Assembly (NCBI GenBank): GCA_016191815.1
Contig: JACPVI010000002.1
Coordinates: 62,001-126,000 of the forward strand
Length of the DNA stretch: 64,000 bases
From: Myxococcales bacterium
GTDB lineage: Bacteria > Myxococcota > Myxococcia > Myxococcales > Myxococcaceae
Direction: 5' to 3'
Shown here one piece after another: positions 15,014-23,161 of this stretch. Under the pieces are notes generated by a model, which worked only from the letters and a program-made list of their open reading frames with translations, made no database searches and was not told the DNA's origin. The position numbers and the translations under genes are program-made. Numbering within the stretch: position 1 is the stretch's first letter; each line of letters opens with the position of its first letter.

Positions 15014-17329
15014 ATGCTCCGCCACCCAGTGCGACGGACCAACCAGAGACCTCTGCGGCGCCAGTGGACGCTGCCGCTGGCGCTGATGCTGCTCGCCGCG
15101 CCGCCGGCCTCGGTCGCGTCGACGCCGACCAACGGCTGGATCGTCTGGGCCTCGACGCGCGGCGGGACGCTGCACGACATCTACCTGATGCGCTCGGACG
15201 GGACGCAGGTGACCCGGCTGACTCAGACCGGAGCGCGCAATCCGATGTGGTCGCCCGACGGGAGCTGGATCGCCTACGAGACCGTCCCGGCCGGCCGCAC
15301 CCGCGTGATGCGGTGGGACAAGTCCGACGACAAGGAGATCTTCGCCGGGCCCCCGCTGTTCTGGATGCTGGACGGGAGCGGCGTGGTGTGCCGCACCGGC
15401 GACGACTTCAAGCTGGTGAATCCGGACACTGGCGCGGTCACGCACCTTTTCTCGAAGGCGGACTTCTCCAAGATCGGAACCAAGGAGATCAACCCGGGCG
15501 CCATCACCCGAGATGGCCGTTACCTGTTGGCCCACAGCGACCGCTACCGGCAGACGTATGCGGGGGACAACGGCACCTTCACCGCCTACCACGCGGCGAT
15601 CGTTCTCGACCGCCAGGACCCAAGCAAGGTCTACTACTTTGGGCAGGGTTGCGAGCCGACGGCGCCTCCGACGGGCGGGCTCATCTACCATGTCTGCGGC
15701 GGCGGCGCGTGCCAGGGCACCTCCCCCGACATCTACCAGATGCAGGTTTCGGATCTGGCCACCCGGGCGTCCTACCAGGCCGAGATGGCTCACTCGGATC
15801 CGGACTGGGGCCACGAGTACTTCCCCCGCATCTCCACCGACGGGCTGTGGCTCACCTACGGCGCCACCACCGGGTGCCACGATCACGACACCTGCGACTA
15901 CGAGGTCTTCGTGCACAAGCTCGGGGCGGGCGGCGCAGACCGGACCCGGCTGACCACCAACTCGGCGAACGACCAGTGGCCGCACATGTTCCTGGGCACG
16001 CTGTGGCAGAGGCCGGTGCCGCAGCTCACGCTCTCTCCCACCTCGCTCAGCTTCTCGGCCCTCACAGGCGGCCAAGACCCAGCGCCGCAGGAGGTCGCGG
16101 TCACCAACTCCGGCGCGGGGACGCTCGCGGCGGTCACCACCTCGATCTCCTACGGCGCCGGCGCCGGGTGGCTGGCCATTACCCGCACGGGCACCGGCAA
16201 CGCGCAGAAGCTCAGCAACGCCGTTACCGCCCAGGGCCTTCCCTCCGGCACCTACACCGCGACCGTCGACGTCGCAGCGTCCGGAGCGGGCGCCAAGCAA
16301 TACAAAGTCACCGTCGCCGTGACCGATCAGATCCAGCTCGCGCGGATCGAGGTGACCGGCTCGGCCAAAAGCTGCTTCCCCGGCGGAGCGGTGAGCCTCA
16401 CGGCTCGCCCGCTGGACCAGAACGATGCCCCCTTCGCGGCCACCATCGCCTGGCGGAGCAACGGTGGCGGCGCGCTCTCTCCGGCCTCGAGCGGAGGAGC
16501 CGTCACCATGCACACCACCGCCTTCGCCTGCGGCGCCACCGAGGGCACCTTCCAGATCACCGCGGAGTCCGGCGCGGTGAGCGGCGCGGCGGTGGTGGTC
16601 GTGGCCGCCCCCCTCTCGTTGCCGGTGCGGATCAACTCCGGGAGCAACGACTACCCGGTCGAAGGCTGGCTCGCGGACGACGCCTTCGTCTCCGGCGGAG
16701 CGGACTGGATCAACCCCAACGACGTGGAGGTTTCAGGGGTGCCCGAGGCCGGCCCGCCCGCTCTCTACAAGAGCGTGCGCCACCAGAGCCCGCACTCCTA
16801 CCGGATCCCCGTGGCCGACGGGCGCTACCTGCTTCGCCTCCACTTCGCCGACGCCTACACCAATCGCTCGATGACGTACCTGGCCGACGGCGTCCAGATT
16901 CTCTCCGGGTTCGATCCCTCCTCCGAGGCGGGAGGCGTCAACCGCGCGTTGGTCAAGTCCTTCGAGGTCGACGTGGTAGGCGCAGACGGGCTGCTGATCG
17001 AGGCGACGAGCGCGGGCGACGTCTTCGAGGCAGGCATCGAGCTGCTCCCGGTCGCCCCGGCCGGCGGCGAATCGGACGGCGGGACCGAGCCCCTGGGCCC
17101 GGGCCCGTCCCCGGACCAGAGTGGGCCCTCCCGCGTCACGGAGACCCAGGTGACCGGCACCCTCGGGTGCAGCGCCGGTCCCCTGCTCCCTACGGTCGGC
17201 GCCTCGTGGCTGCTCTGGGTCGGGGCGCTCGCTGTCCGGGGCCTTCGCGGACGCAACCGCTGGAGGAGAAATGAGGCCAATAGCGCTGTGCCTGGTCGCC
17301 CTCGCGCTCGCCGCTCCCGCTCGCGCTGA
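15014..17329 (+). CDS. secreted beta-propeller/malectin-like protein with MYXO-CTERM-like tail
   Basis: The real start is the ATG at 15014 (the frame is open far upstream). The 771-residue product has a signal peptide (LPLALMLLAAPPASVAS). A TolB/PD40-type propeller at residues 36-330 contains VTRLTQ and WSPDGSWIAYE, and its last blade carries CHDHDTCDYEVF and NDQWPHMF. A BACON-like domain lies at 337-435 and an Ig-like domain at 437-530. A malectin-like carbohydrate-binding domain at 536-690 contains VRINSG and YLLRLHFAD. The tail has Cys719, a hydrophobic span and RGRNRWRR. The architecture suggests glycan binding at the cell surface. The frame overruns the next gene by 59 bp with an Arg-rich tail. 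First gene of the plus-strand glycan operon. Confidence 0.85.
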   Translation: MLRHPVRRTNQRPLRRQWTLPLALMLLAAPPASVASTPTNGWIVWASTRGGTLHDIYLMRSDGTQVTRLTQTGARNPMWSPDGSWIAYETVPAGRTRVMRWDKSDDKEIFAGPPLFWMLDGSGVVCRTGDDFKLVNPDTGAVTHLFSKADFSKIGTKEINPGAITRDGRYLLAHSDRYRQTYAGDNGTFTAYHAAIVLDRQDPSKVYYFGQGCEPTAPPTGGLIYHVCGGGACQGTSPDIYQMQVSDLATRASYQAEMAHSDPDWGHEYFPRISTDGLWLTYGATTGCHDHDTCDYEVFVHKLGAGGADRTRLTTNSANDQWPHMFLGTLWQRPVPQLTLSPTSLSFSALTGGQDPAPQEVAVTNSGAGTLAAVTTSISYGAGAGWLAITRTGTGNAQKLSNAVTAQGLPSGTYTATVDVAASGAGAKQYKVTVAVTDQIQLARIEVTGSAKSCFPGGAVSLTARPLDQNDAPFAATIAWRSNGGGALSPASSGGAVTMHTTAFACGATEGTFQITAESGAVSGAAVVVVAAPLSLPVRINSGSNDYPVEGWLADDAFVSGGADWINPNDVEVSGVPEAGPPALYKSVRHQSPHSYRIPVADGRYLLRLHFADAYTNRSMTYLADGVQILSGFDPSSEAGGVNRALVKSFEVDVVGADGLLIEATSAGDVFEAGIELLPVAPAGGESDGGTEPLGPGPSPDQSGPSRVTETQVTGTLGCSAGPLLPTVGASWLLWVGALAVRGLRGRNRWRRNEANSAVPGRPRARRSRSR

Positions 17330-17684
17330 GTCCGCCGAGGAGCTGGCTTTGACCGCGGAGCTGGTGGAGATACCCAGCGAGCTGCCCCCGGACGACCTGT
17401 ACGACTACGCCTACGTGATGAAGTACCGAGTCCAGGGCGGAGCGCAGGGCGGGCAAACCCTGCTGGTGGCGCACTACAAGCCGAGGCAACCGAGGGAAAA
17501 GATCGAGAAGGCGATGCGCGATCGGGTCGGCGGGAAGCTCAAGCGGTTCAGGACCGGAGACCTCCACCGGCTGGTGCTGCGGCGCGATCTGGAGAAGGTC
17601 TTCGACGGCGCGGTGGTGGACGAATACTTCGCCGCGGACCGAAAGACTCCGCGCTACTGGTGCAAGCAGGTGGACCCAGCCTGA
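17271..17684 (+). CDS. small secreted protein, function unknown
   Basis: A 137-residue protein with a clear signal peptide (IALCLVALALAAPARA) and a mature part rich in charged residues: LVEIPSELPPDDLYDYAYVMKYRV, shown here only in outline, then LLVAHYKPRQPREKI. I recognise no family. The start at 17271 is strongly supported by TGGAGGAGAA directly upstream, although it lies within the last 59 bp of the propeller gene. It sits 18 bp before the MBOAT acyltransferase gene. Similar short periplasmic proteins often precede AlgI-like genes, so it probably serves the same surface acetylation process (inference). Confidence 0.75.
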   Translation: MRPIALCLVALALAAPARAESAEELALTAELVEIPSELPPDDLYDYAYVMKYRVQGGAQGGQTLLVAHYKPRQPREKIEKAMRDRVGGKLKRFRTGDLHRLVLRRDLEKVFDGAVVDEYFAADRKTPRYWCKQVDPA

Positions 17685-17702
17685 GCGCGCGCTCCCACGG
17701 GC

Positions 17703-19130
17703 ATGGTCTTCACCTCGCACATCTTTCTCTTCTACTTCTTGCCGGCGGTCATCCTCGGCTACTACGTGCTGCCGCAGCGGTGGCGGAACGGCTTCCTCAC
17801 CCTGGTGAGCTACGTCTTCTACGGGTGGTGGAAGCCCTGGTTCGTCACCCTGATGCTCGCCTCGACCCTGATCGACTACCTGGCGGTTCGGGTCATGGCG
17901 GCGCCGGGCGCGAGCCCGAGGCGGCGGAAGCTGGCGCTCCTCGCCTCGCTCGTCTCGAACCTCGGCCTGCTGGGCGTCTTCAAGTACGCGATGTTCGCGC
18001 AGGGAAACGCGCTCGCGCTGAGCGAGGCGCTCGGCCTGGGGAGCTTCCCCGTCCTGGAGATCACCCTCCCGATCGGCATCTCTTTCTACACGTTCCAGAC
18101 GATGTCCTACTCGATCGACGTCTACCGAGGCGAGGCCACGCCGGTGCGCCGCTTCGGGGACTTCGCCTGCTTCGTCGCCCTCTTCCCGCAGCTGGTGGCG
18201 GGGCCGATCGTGCGCTTTCAGACCCTGGCCAACCAGCTCAGGGAACGGGCCCACTCCTTCGAGCGGTTCGCCTCGGGAGTCGCCCTGTTCTCGCTCGGAT
18301 TCGGGAAGAAGATCCTCCTCGCCAACCCGGTCGGTGAGCTCGCCGACGCCGCGTTCGCCGCCGACCACCCCGGCGCCCTCGCCGCCTGGTTCGGGATCGT
18401 CGCCTACGCCTTCCAGATCTACTTCGACTTCTCCGGCTACTCGGACATGGCCATCGGCCTGGGCCGAATGTTCGGCTTCGAGTTCCCGAAGAACTTCGAC
18501 TCTCCCTACCACTCGCAGAGCATCACCGAGTTCTGGCGGAGGTGGCACATCTCGCTGTCCACCTGGCTTCGCGACTACCTCTACCTGCCGCTGGGCGGCA
18601 ACCGCCTCGGGCCGCGAAGGACGTACGTCAATCTCGCGCTGGTGATGCTGTTGGGCGGCCTCTGGCACGGCGCGCACTGGCAATTCGTGGTCTGGGGGGC
18701 CTACCACGGCCTGCTCCTTGGCGCGGAGCGCGCGCTCGGGAAGAGCAGCGCCTACCGGGGGCTGCCGAAGCCGTTGCGGATCGCGCTCACCTTCGTGCTG
18801 GTGCTCATCTCCTGGGTGCCGTTCAGGGCGAACACCCTCACCGAGGCGGGGCACTACCTGGGCGCGATGTTCGGGCTGCGCGAGGCGGGCGCCCCGGCGG
18901 CGCTGCTGATGGCCCAGCTCCTGTCGGCCCACAGCCTGCTGATCATGGCCATCTGCACCGGCGTGGTGGCCATGCGGACGCAGTCGTGGGACTTCGTCGA
19001 GGCCATCTCCCGGAACGAGCCCGGAGTCCGCGCCTGGGCTCGGCTGGCGGTGGCGCCCGCAGTCCTCCTCACCGCGGTCGCGGCCATGTTCACGCAGGCT
19101 TTCAACCCCTTCCTCTATTTCCAGTTCTGA
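17703..19130 (+). CDS. MBOAT O-acyltransferase (AlgI-like)
   Basis: A 475-residue polytopic membrane protein of the MBOAT family. It has the AlgI/DltB landmarks: FNYHSQS-like DSPYHSQSITEFWRRWHISLS (given here in parts), LRDYLYLPLGGNR, and the invariant His in LLGGLWHGAHW. That His is at residue 322, the same number reported for the essential His of Pseudomonas AlgI; a second conserved His is at 282. It moves acetyl groups from a cytoplasmic donor across the membrane to a periplasmic acetyltransferase. Its stop overlaps the ATG of the AlgJ-like gene (TGATG), as expected for the AlgI/AlgJ pair. Which polymer is acetylated is not shown. Confidence 0.94.
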   Translation: MVFTSHIFLFYFLPAVILGYYVLPQRWRNGFLTLVSYVFYGWWKPWFVTLMLASTLIDYLAVRVMAAPGASPRRRKLALLASLVSNLGLLGVFKYAMFAQGNALALSEALGLGSFPVLEITLPIGISFYTFQTMSYSIDVYRGEATPVRRFGDFACFVALFPQLVAGPIVRFQTLANQLRERAHSFERFASGVALFSLGFGKKILLANPVGELADAAFAADHPGALAAWFGIVAYAFQIYFDFSGYSDMAIGLGRMFGFEFPKNFDSPYHSQSITEFWRRWHISLSTWLRDYLYLPLGGNRLGPRRTYVNLALVMLLGGLWHGAHWQFVVWGAYHGLLLGAERALGKSSAYRGLPKPLRIALTFVLVLISWVPFRANTLTEAGHYLGAMFGLREAGAPAALLMAQLLSAHSLLIMAICTGVVAMRTQSWDFVEAISRNEPGVRAWARLAVAPAVLLTAVAAMFTQAFNPFLYFQF

Positions 19131-20326
19131 TGGCCCGCACCCGCACCATCGCGCTCACCGCAGGGTTCCTCGGGCTGATCTTCGCGCCCCCGGTCGGGCA
19201 GGCGATCGTCGAGCTTCGCGAGGGGGAGCGCCCGGTGATCGCCGAGCTGTTCGCCGGGGCGCCCGCCGAGGCGCATCTGCGGCAGCTCGAGAAGTCGCTG
19301 GACGAAGCCTCTTCGCTGGGCTCCCACCTCAGGCCCTGGTACCAGGTGCTCAAGCACCGGCTCACGGGCGACCTCGGGCACAAGGCCCTCCGCGGCCGGG
19401 AGGGTTGGCTCTTCTATCAACCGGACGTGAAGTACCTCCTGGAGCCCTATTTCCGAGGCCAGGGCCCACTGCCCGAGGGGGACCCCGTGGCGGTGATCCG
19501 CGACTTCAAGGAGCAGCTCGCCTCACGGGGTATCGATCTCCTGGTCGTCCCGGTCCCCGGCAAGCCGAGCGTCCTGCCGGACCGGGTCTCGGCGGCCCTG
19601 GAGCGAACGTCGGAGGTGAACGGCAACACGCGGCGCTTCCTTTCGGAGCTCCGAGAGGCAGGAGTGGAAACGGTGGACCTGCAGGCGGCATTTCGCTCCC
19701 GCCGGGAGGCCGCGGGTGACGACGGGGCGCTCTACTTGCGCACGGACACGCACTGGACCGGTGAGGGGGCGGTGCTCGCCGCCCGGCGGCTGGCCGAGCG
19801 CGTTCGCCGCTACTCCTGGTACGAAGGGGCCGCCGGCGAGCGCCGCTACCGGACGAGAGAGGCCAGCGTCATGCGCCGAGGAGACATCGTCACCATGTCC
19901 GGCGTCCCGAGCGCCATCGAGACAATCCCGGAGGAGCTGGTTCGCTGCCGCCAGGTGGTGGACGCCGACGGAGGGCTCTACCGGGACCTTCCCGAGTCCC
20001 CCGTCCTCCTGCTGGGGGACAGCTTCTCCCGCATCTATCAGTCCGACGAGCCCAGGGCCGCCGGGCTGATCGCCAACCTGGCCTACGAGCTCCAGCTTCC
20101 GCTGGCGTCGATCGTCAACGACGGCGGGGCGTCGACGCTGGTGAGGCAACAGCTCGCGCGGCGCACCCAGTTGCTCGAGGGCAAGCGGCTGGTGATATGG
20201 GCGTTCGTGGAGCGCGACGTGCGCTTCGGCCTCCAGGGCTGGAAGCCGGTGGCGCTCTGGCCGGAGGAACCGCAACCGCACGATCCGACTCCCGCCCCTG
20301 GGAGCCCCAAGCTTGCATCGCCGTAG
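19130..20326 (+). CDS. AlgJ/AlgX-like SGNH O-acetyltransferase
   Basis: A 398-residue exported protein with an N-terminal signal anchor (ALTAGFLGLIFAPPVGQ). It belongs to the AlgX/AlgJ SGNH-like acetyltransferases: GREGWLFYQ near residue 90, catalytic Asp206 and His208 in TDTHWTGEG, and nucleophile Ser298 in LLGDSFSRIY. It takes acetyl groups supplied by the neighbouring MBOAT protein and transfers them to a polysaccharide in the periplasm. ATG overlaps the MBOAT stop by one base. The domain is homologous to the C-terminal half of the protein at 26816-28828 (same order GREGxLFY, FVPVPxK, DTHW, GDSF). Confidence 0.92.
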   Translation: MARTRTIALTAGFLGLIFAPPVGQAIVELREGERPVIAELFAGAPAEAHLRQLEKSLDEASSLGSHLRPWYQVLKHRLTGDLGHKALRGREGWLFYQPDVKYLLEPYFRGQGPLPEGDPVAVIRDFKEQLASRGIDLLVVPVPGKPSVLPDRVSAALERTSEVNGNTRRFLSELREAGVETVDLQAAFRSRREAAGDDGALYLRTDTHWTGEGAVLAARRLAERVRRYSWYEGAAGERRYRTREASVMRRGDIVTMSGVPSAIETIPEELVRCRQVVDADGGLYRDLPESPVLLLGDSFSRIYQSDEPRAAGLIANLAYELQLPLASIVNDGGASTLVRQQLARRTQLLEGKRLVIWAFVERDVRFGLQGWKPVALWPEEPQPHDPTPAPGSPKLASP

Positions 20327-20345
20327 CGGCGACCTGGAGACCGCG

Positions 20346-21545
20346 ATGAAAAAGCAAACCTCGATTCCGGCGCTGACGAGCGTGGTCACCGCGCTCGCCC
20401 TGATGGGCTGCTCGGGGAGCCCTGGCACCCCCGCCGATGGCGGCACCCAGCCGGGAGGAAACACCGACGTCAAGGGGAAGGTGCTGGACGCGCTCGGACG
20501 GGGCGTAGGGGACGCGGTGGTGTCGGCGGGTGGGATCACCGCCAAGGCGGACTACCTGGGCGCCTACGAGCTGAAGGCGGTCCCATCGGGAGCGGCGACG
20601 CTCCGCGCGGAGGCGGACTGGTTCAACCCCGGCGAGAAGGCGATCGCGCTCGAGGCCGGCATCCCGGCGCAGGAGGACCTCCCGCTCCAGGCGAAGCCGC
20701 TCCAGGTCCTCGCGGAGGACGAGACGCTCGCCGCCACTTTCGCCCAGTCGTTCGATTGGACCAAGGACAAGACCTCGGTCGAGGTGGTCCCGAGGCCTTC
20801 CCGGGCCAAGATCGACGCCGCGCTGTACCTGCGGAACCCGGCGCTCTACCGGGACACCACGGCGCAGGCCCGGGTGACGCCCACGCCTCTCCCCAGCCTC
20901 TCGGGCGCGCCGCAGGGTTTCGACTTCCCCATCCCTTTGGGGGGGGCCAACGCCGGCCAGCAGGCCCTGGACACCGCCACCCTGGTCGACAGCCTCGCCG
21001 GGACGCCGCTCACCGCAGCGGAGAAGGCGGCGTTCTTCGTGTGGGAGCCGGCGATCAAGAACTACCTGCGCAGCTGGAATCTCGACGCTTCGCTGACCCT
21101 CTACTATGGCGGCCTGGCGGTCGAGTCGCAGCGGTGGGGCGCCACCCCGCAGATCCCGCCGCAGTCCTTGCGCAGAGTCTTCCTGCACCAGCGAGAAGTC
21201 TGGGTGGAGATCGTCTTCGAGAAGTTCGTCGACCTCGGGGCCGGCATCACCGACACCGACGGCGACGGACGGAAGGAGGTCTTCGGCCGGTTGAAGGCCG
21301 CGCACGTGGCCGCCTCTGCCTACGACCGCCTCGAGAGCGACTACGTCGGCAAGACCTTCGACACCCTCGAGCTTCGCGACCGGCTCTCGGACATCCTCGA
21401 CGACCTCTACAGCAAGACGAACCCCACCGTGGAGGGAGTGATCGGCGTGCCCTACCCGATCCCGGGAGTCGGCACCGTGAAGTACCCCTTCGTCGTCCTC
21501 AAGCACGCCGGCGGAGCGGTGAACGTGCTTCTCGTGAAGCCCTGA
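20346..21545 (+). CDS. lipoprotein with regulatory-like beta domain, partner of AlgJ-like protein
   Basis: Start at the ATG at 20346 (GGAG 9 bp upstream) rather than 20313; this gives MKKQTS and a lipobox ALMGC. The mature N-terminus has a carboxypeptidase-regulatory-like beta domain (VKGKVLDALGRGVGDAVV). The C-terminal 200 residues are a distinct domain with TDTDGDGRKEVFG, an EF-hand-like DxDGDGxxE loop, and it ends PFVVLKHAGGAVNVLLV. That domain matches, in order and in motifs, the N-terminal half of the fusion protein at 26816-28828 (TLVDSLAGTPL against TLVGSVRQTPL; DGDGRKEVFG against DGDGFAELWG). This points to a function together with the AlgJ-like acetyltransferase. No known family name. 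399 residues. Confidence 0.82.
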   Translation: MKKQTSIPALTSVVTALALMGCSGSPGTPADGGTQPGGNTDVKGKVLDALGRGVGDAVVSAGGITAKADYLGAYELKAVPSGAATLRAEADWFNPGEKAIALEAGIPAQEDLPLQAKPLQVLAEDETLAATFAQSFDWTKDKTSVEVVPRPSRAKIDAALYLRNPALYRDTTAQARVTPTPLPSLSGAPQGFDFPIPLGGANAGQQALDTATLVDSLAGTPLTAAEKAAFFVWEPAIKNYLRSWNLDASLTLYYGGLAVESQRWGATPQIPPQSLRRVFLHQREVWVEIVFEKFVDLGAGITDTDGDGRKEVFGRLKAAHVAASAYDRLESDYVGKTFDTLELRDRLSDILDDLYSKTNPTVEGVIGVPYPIPGVGTVKYPFVVLKHAGGAVNVLLVKP

Positions 21546-23161
21546 TGAGCCCGCCGGGCGAAAGGCGGAGGGCAGCCGGCCTCGCCGCGCTGCTGGCGGT
21601 CTTCTCTCCCGGTTCGGCGCTGGCGCAACCGGCCGGCTACCTGGTGTGGACGAAAGGAGCGGCCGGGGACCGTTCCAGCCGCCGCCTGGTCCGAATGACG
21701 CTCCCGGAGAAGAGCGACCTCCAGGCGCTCACCTCCGGCGAGGACGTGGAGGCGCAGATCAGCCCCGATGGGGTGTGGGTCGCGTACGCCAAGGCCAAGC
21801 TGCCCGCCTCCGACTACCTCCAGCTCAAGCTGTGGAAGCTCTATTTGGTGTCGGTGCACGGAGTGGGCGAGGGCCGGGAGGAAATCCTCATCGACGACAA
21901 CGGGTACTGGCCGAGCTGGGGAGGCCCGGGCCGCCTGCGCTACTCGCAGGTGCACCCCGAGGACGACCGGCACACGCGCATCCTCGAGGTAGTGATCGAC
22001 GACTACGGGCAGGTGCTCGAGAAGCGCGCCCTCATCGACACCCGGTCCGCGTTCCCCGGCATCCCCGAGATCAACGAGTGCCACGTGTCTCCCGATGGCC
22101 GGTGGTTCGCCGCCCGCACCCGCGGGAGCCCGTCGGTGAGCGGCGTGGGCGCCTACTGGCTGGCCCCTCCCGAGTTCAAGCTCCTGGCGCGCGCCGGCTC
22201 GGTGGGCTGCATGCCGCGAGTGGCTCCCTCGGGGCTCTGGGGCCTCATCGCCGGGCGCGAGCACGGCATCCGCTGGGGCGACGCTCCCGACGTGCCCGAC
22301 CGGAAAGAGGATCAGTTGCTGATCCCCTCGCGCGGGCCCGGCGACCTGGCCTACCACCCGGGCATCTCCACGGACGAGCAGTGGGCCCTGGCCGCCCACT
22401 CCACCGACAACGATCACAACGCCGGCCCGTACGACCTCTACCTCTACCAGCTGGAGGGGCGCGCCGCCGGGCCGGGGCAGCTCATGGCGAGCGGTGGCTT
22501 CAACGGCTGGCCACACCTCTGGGTCGGCCAGCCCGGCCCGCCTCCGGCGCCCCGGCCCCACGTGGACCGGTTCCAGCCTGATCGCTACACCCTGGTCACC
22601 GGCGAGAGCGCGCGGCTCCAGTGGCAGACGAGCTTCGCGGACCGGGTGACCCTGGACGGAGTGGCGGTGGCCACCGACGGAGAGCAGACCGTCGCTCCTG
22701 CCGCGACCACCGTCTACAACCTGGACGCGGCGAGCACCTCGCTCGCCGCGGCCGACCGCGGCAGCGTCGAGATCACCGTCAACCCGGAGCCACGGCCGGT
22801 GGTCGTGGAGGAGTTCGCCGCCGATCCGCCGACCACGCGAACGGCCGAGACGGTCGTGCTGCGCTGGAGGGTGAGAAACGCCGCGACGCTCGAGCTCGCT
22901 GGGCGGTGGGTGGCCCCCTCTGGGGAGCTGAAGGTGAGCCCGGTCGAAACGACCACCTACGGGCTTACCGCCCAGGGATTCCAGGGGCCGGTCACCGCTT
23001 CCCTCACGGTCACGGTGGAGCCGCTCAATCCGCTCCTGCCGGATCGGGGCGGGTGCTTGTGCTCAGGAATCTCCGGCGCGGGCGCAGCGGTGACCCTCGC
23101 TCTGCTCCTCGCTCTCCCGGGAGCTTGGCGGAGGCGCACCGGCCTCCGCGGGGCGCGCTGA
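21545..23161 (+). CDS. secreted beta-propeller protein with Ig-like domains and MYXO-CTERM tail
   Basis: A 538-residue protein. A signal peptide ends near ALAQPAG. Residues 30-345 form a TolB-like propeller (ISPDGVWVAYAKAK, HVSPDGRWFAAR). Its last blade, DNDHNAGPYDLYLYQL plus FNGWPHLW, corresponds to the same blade in the propellers at 15014 and 31734. Two Ig-like domains follow (LVTGESARLQWQTS and ETVVLRWRVRNA). The tail is GGCLCSG with Cys504 and Cys506, a hydrophobic span and WRRRTGLRG, a good MYXO-CTERM sorting signal. ATG overlaps the previous stop as TGATG. Probably held on the outer surface and involved with the polymer made or acetylated by this operon (inference). Confidence 0.85.
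   Translation: MSPPGERRRAAGLAALLAVFSPGSALAQPAGYLVWTKGAAGDRSSRRLVRMTLPEKSDLQALTSGEDVEAQISPDGVWVAYAKAKLPASDYLQLKLWKLYLVSVHGVGEGREEILIDDNGYWPSWGGPGRLRYSQVHPEDDRHTRILEVVIDDYGQVLEKRALIDTRSAFPGIPEINECHVSPDGRWFAARTRGSPSVSGVGAYWLAPPEFKLLARAGSVGCMPRVAPSGLWGLIAGREHGIRWGDAPDVPDRKEDQLLIPSRGPGDLAYHPGISTDEQWALAAHSTDNDHNAGPYDLYLYQLEGRAAGPGQLMASGGFNGWPHLWVGQPGPPPAPRPHVDRFQPDRYTLVTGESARLQWQTSFADRVTLDGVAVATDGEQTVAPAATTVYNLDAASTSLAAADRGSVEITVNPEPRPVVVEEFAADPPTTRTAETVVLRWRVRNAATLELAGRWVAPSGELKVSPVETTTYGLTAQGFQGPVTASLTVTVEPLNPLLPDRGGCLCSGISGAGAAVTLALLLALPGAWRRRTGLRGAR

Noticed and set aside
15064-17274. 736-codon plus-strand ORF in another frame of the propeller/malectin gene
   Set aside because: It has no domains, while the chosen frame carries a signal peptide, PD40, malectin and tail motifs.
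17703-20326. The MBOAT/AlgJ pair as an alginate biosynthesis locus
   Set aside because: No alginate polymerase, lyase, or AlgE/AlgK-type export genes occur; only the acetylation parts are shared.
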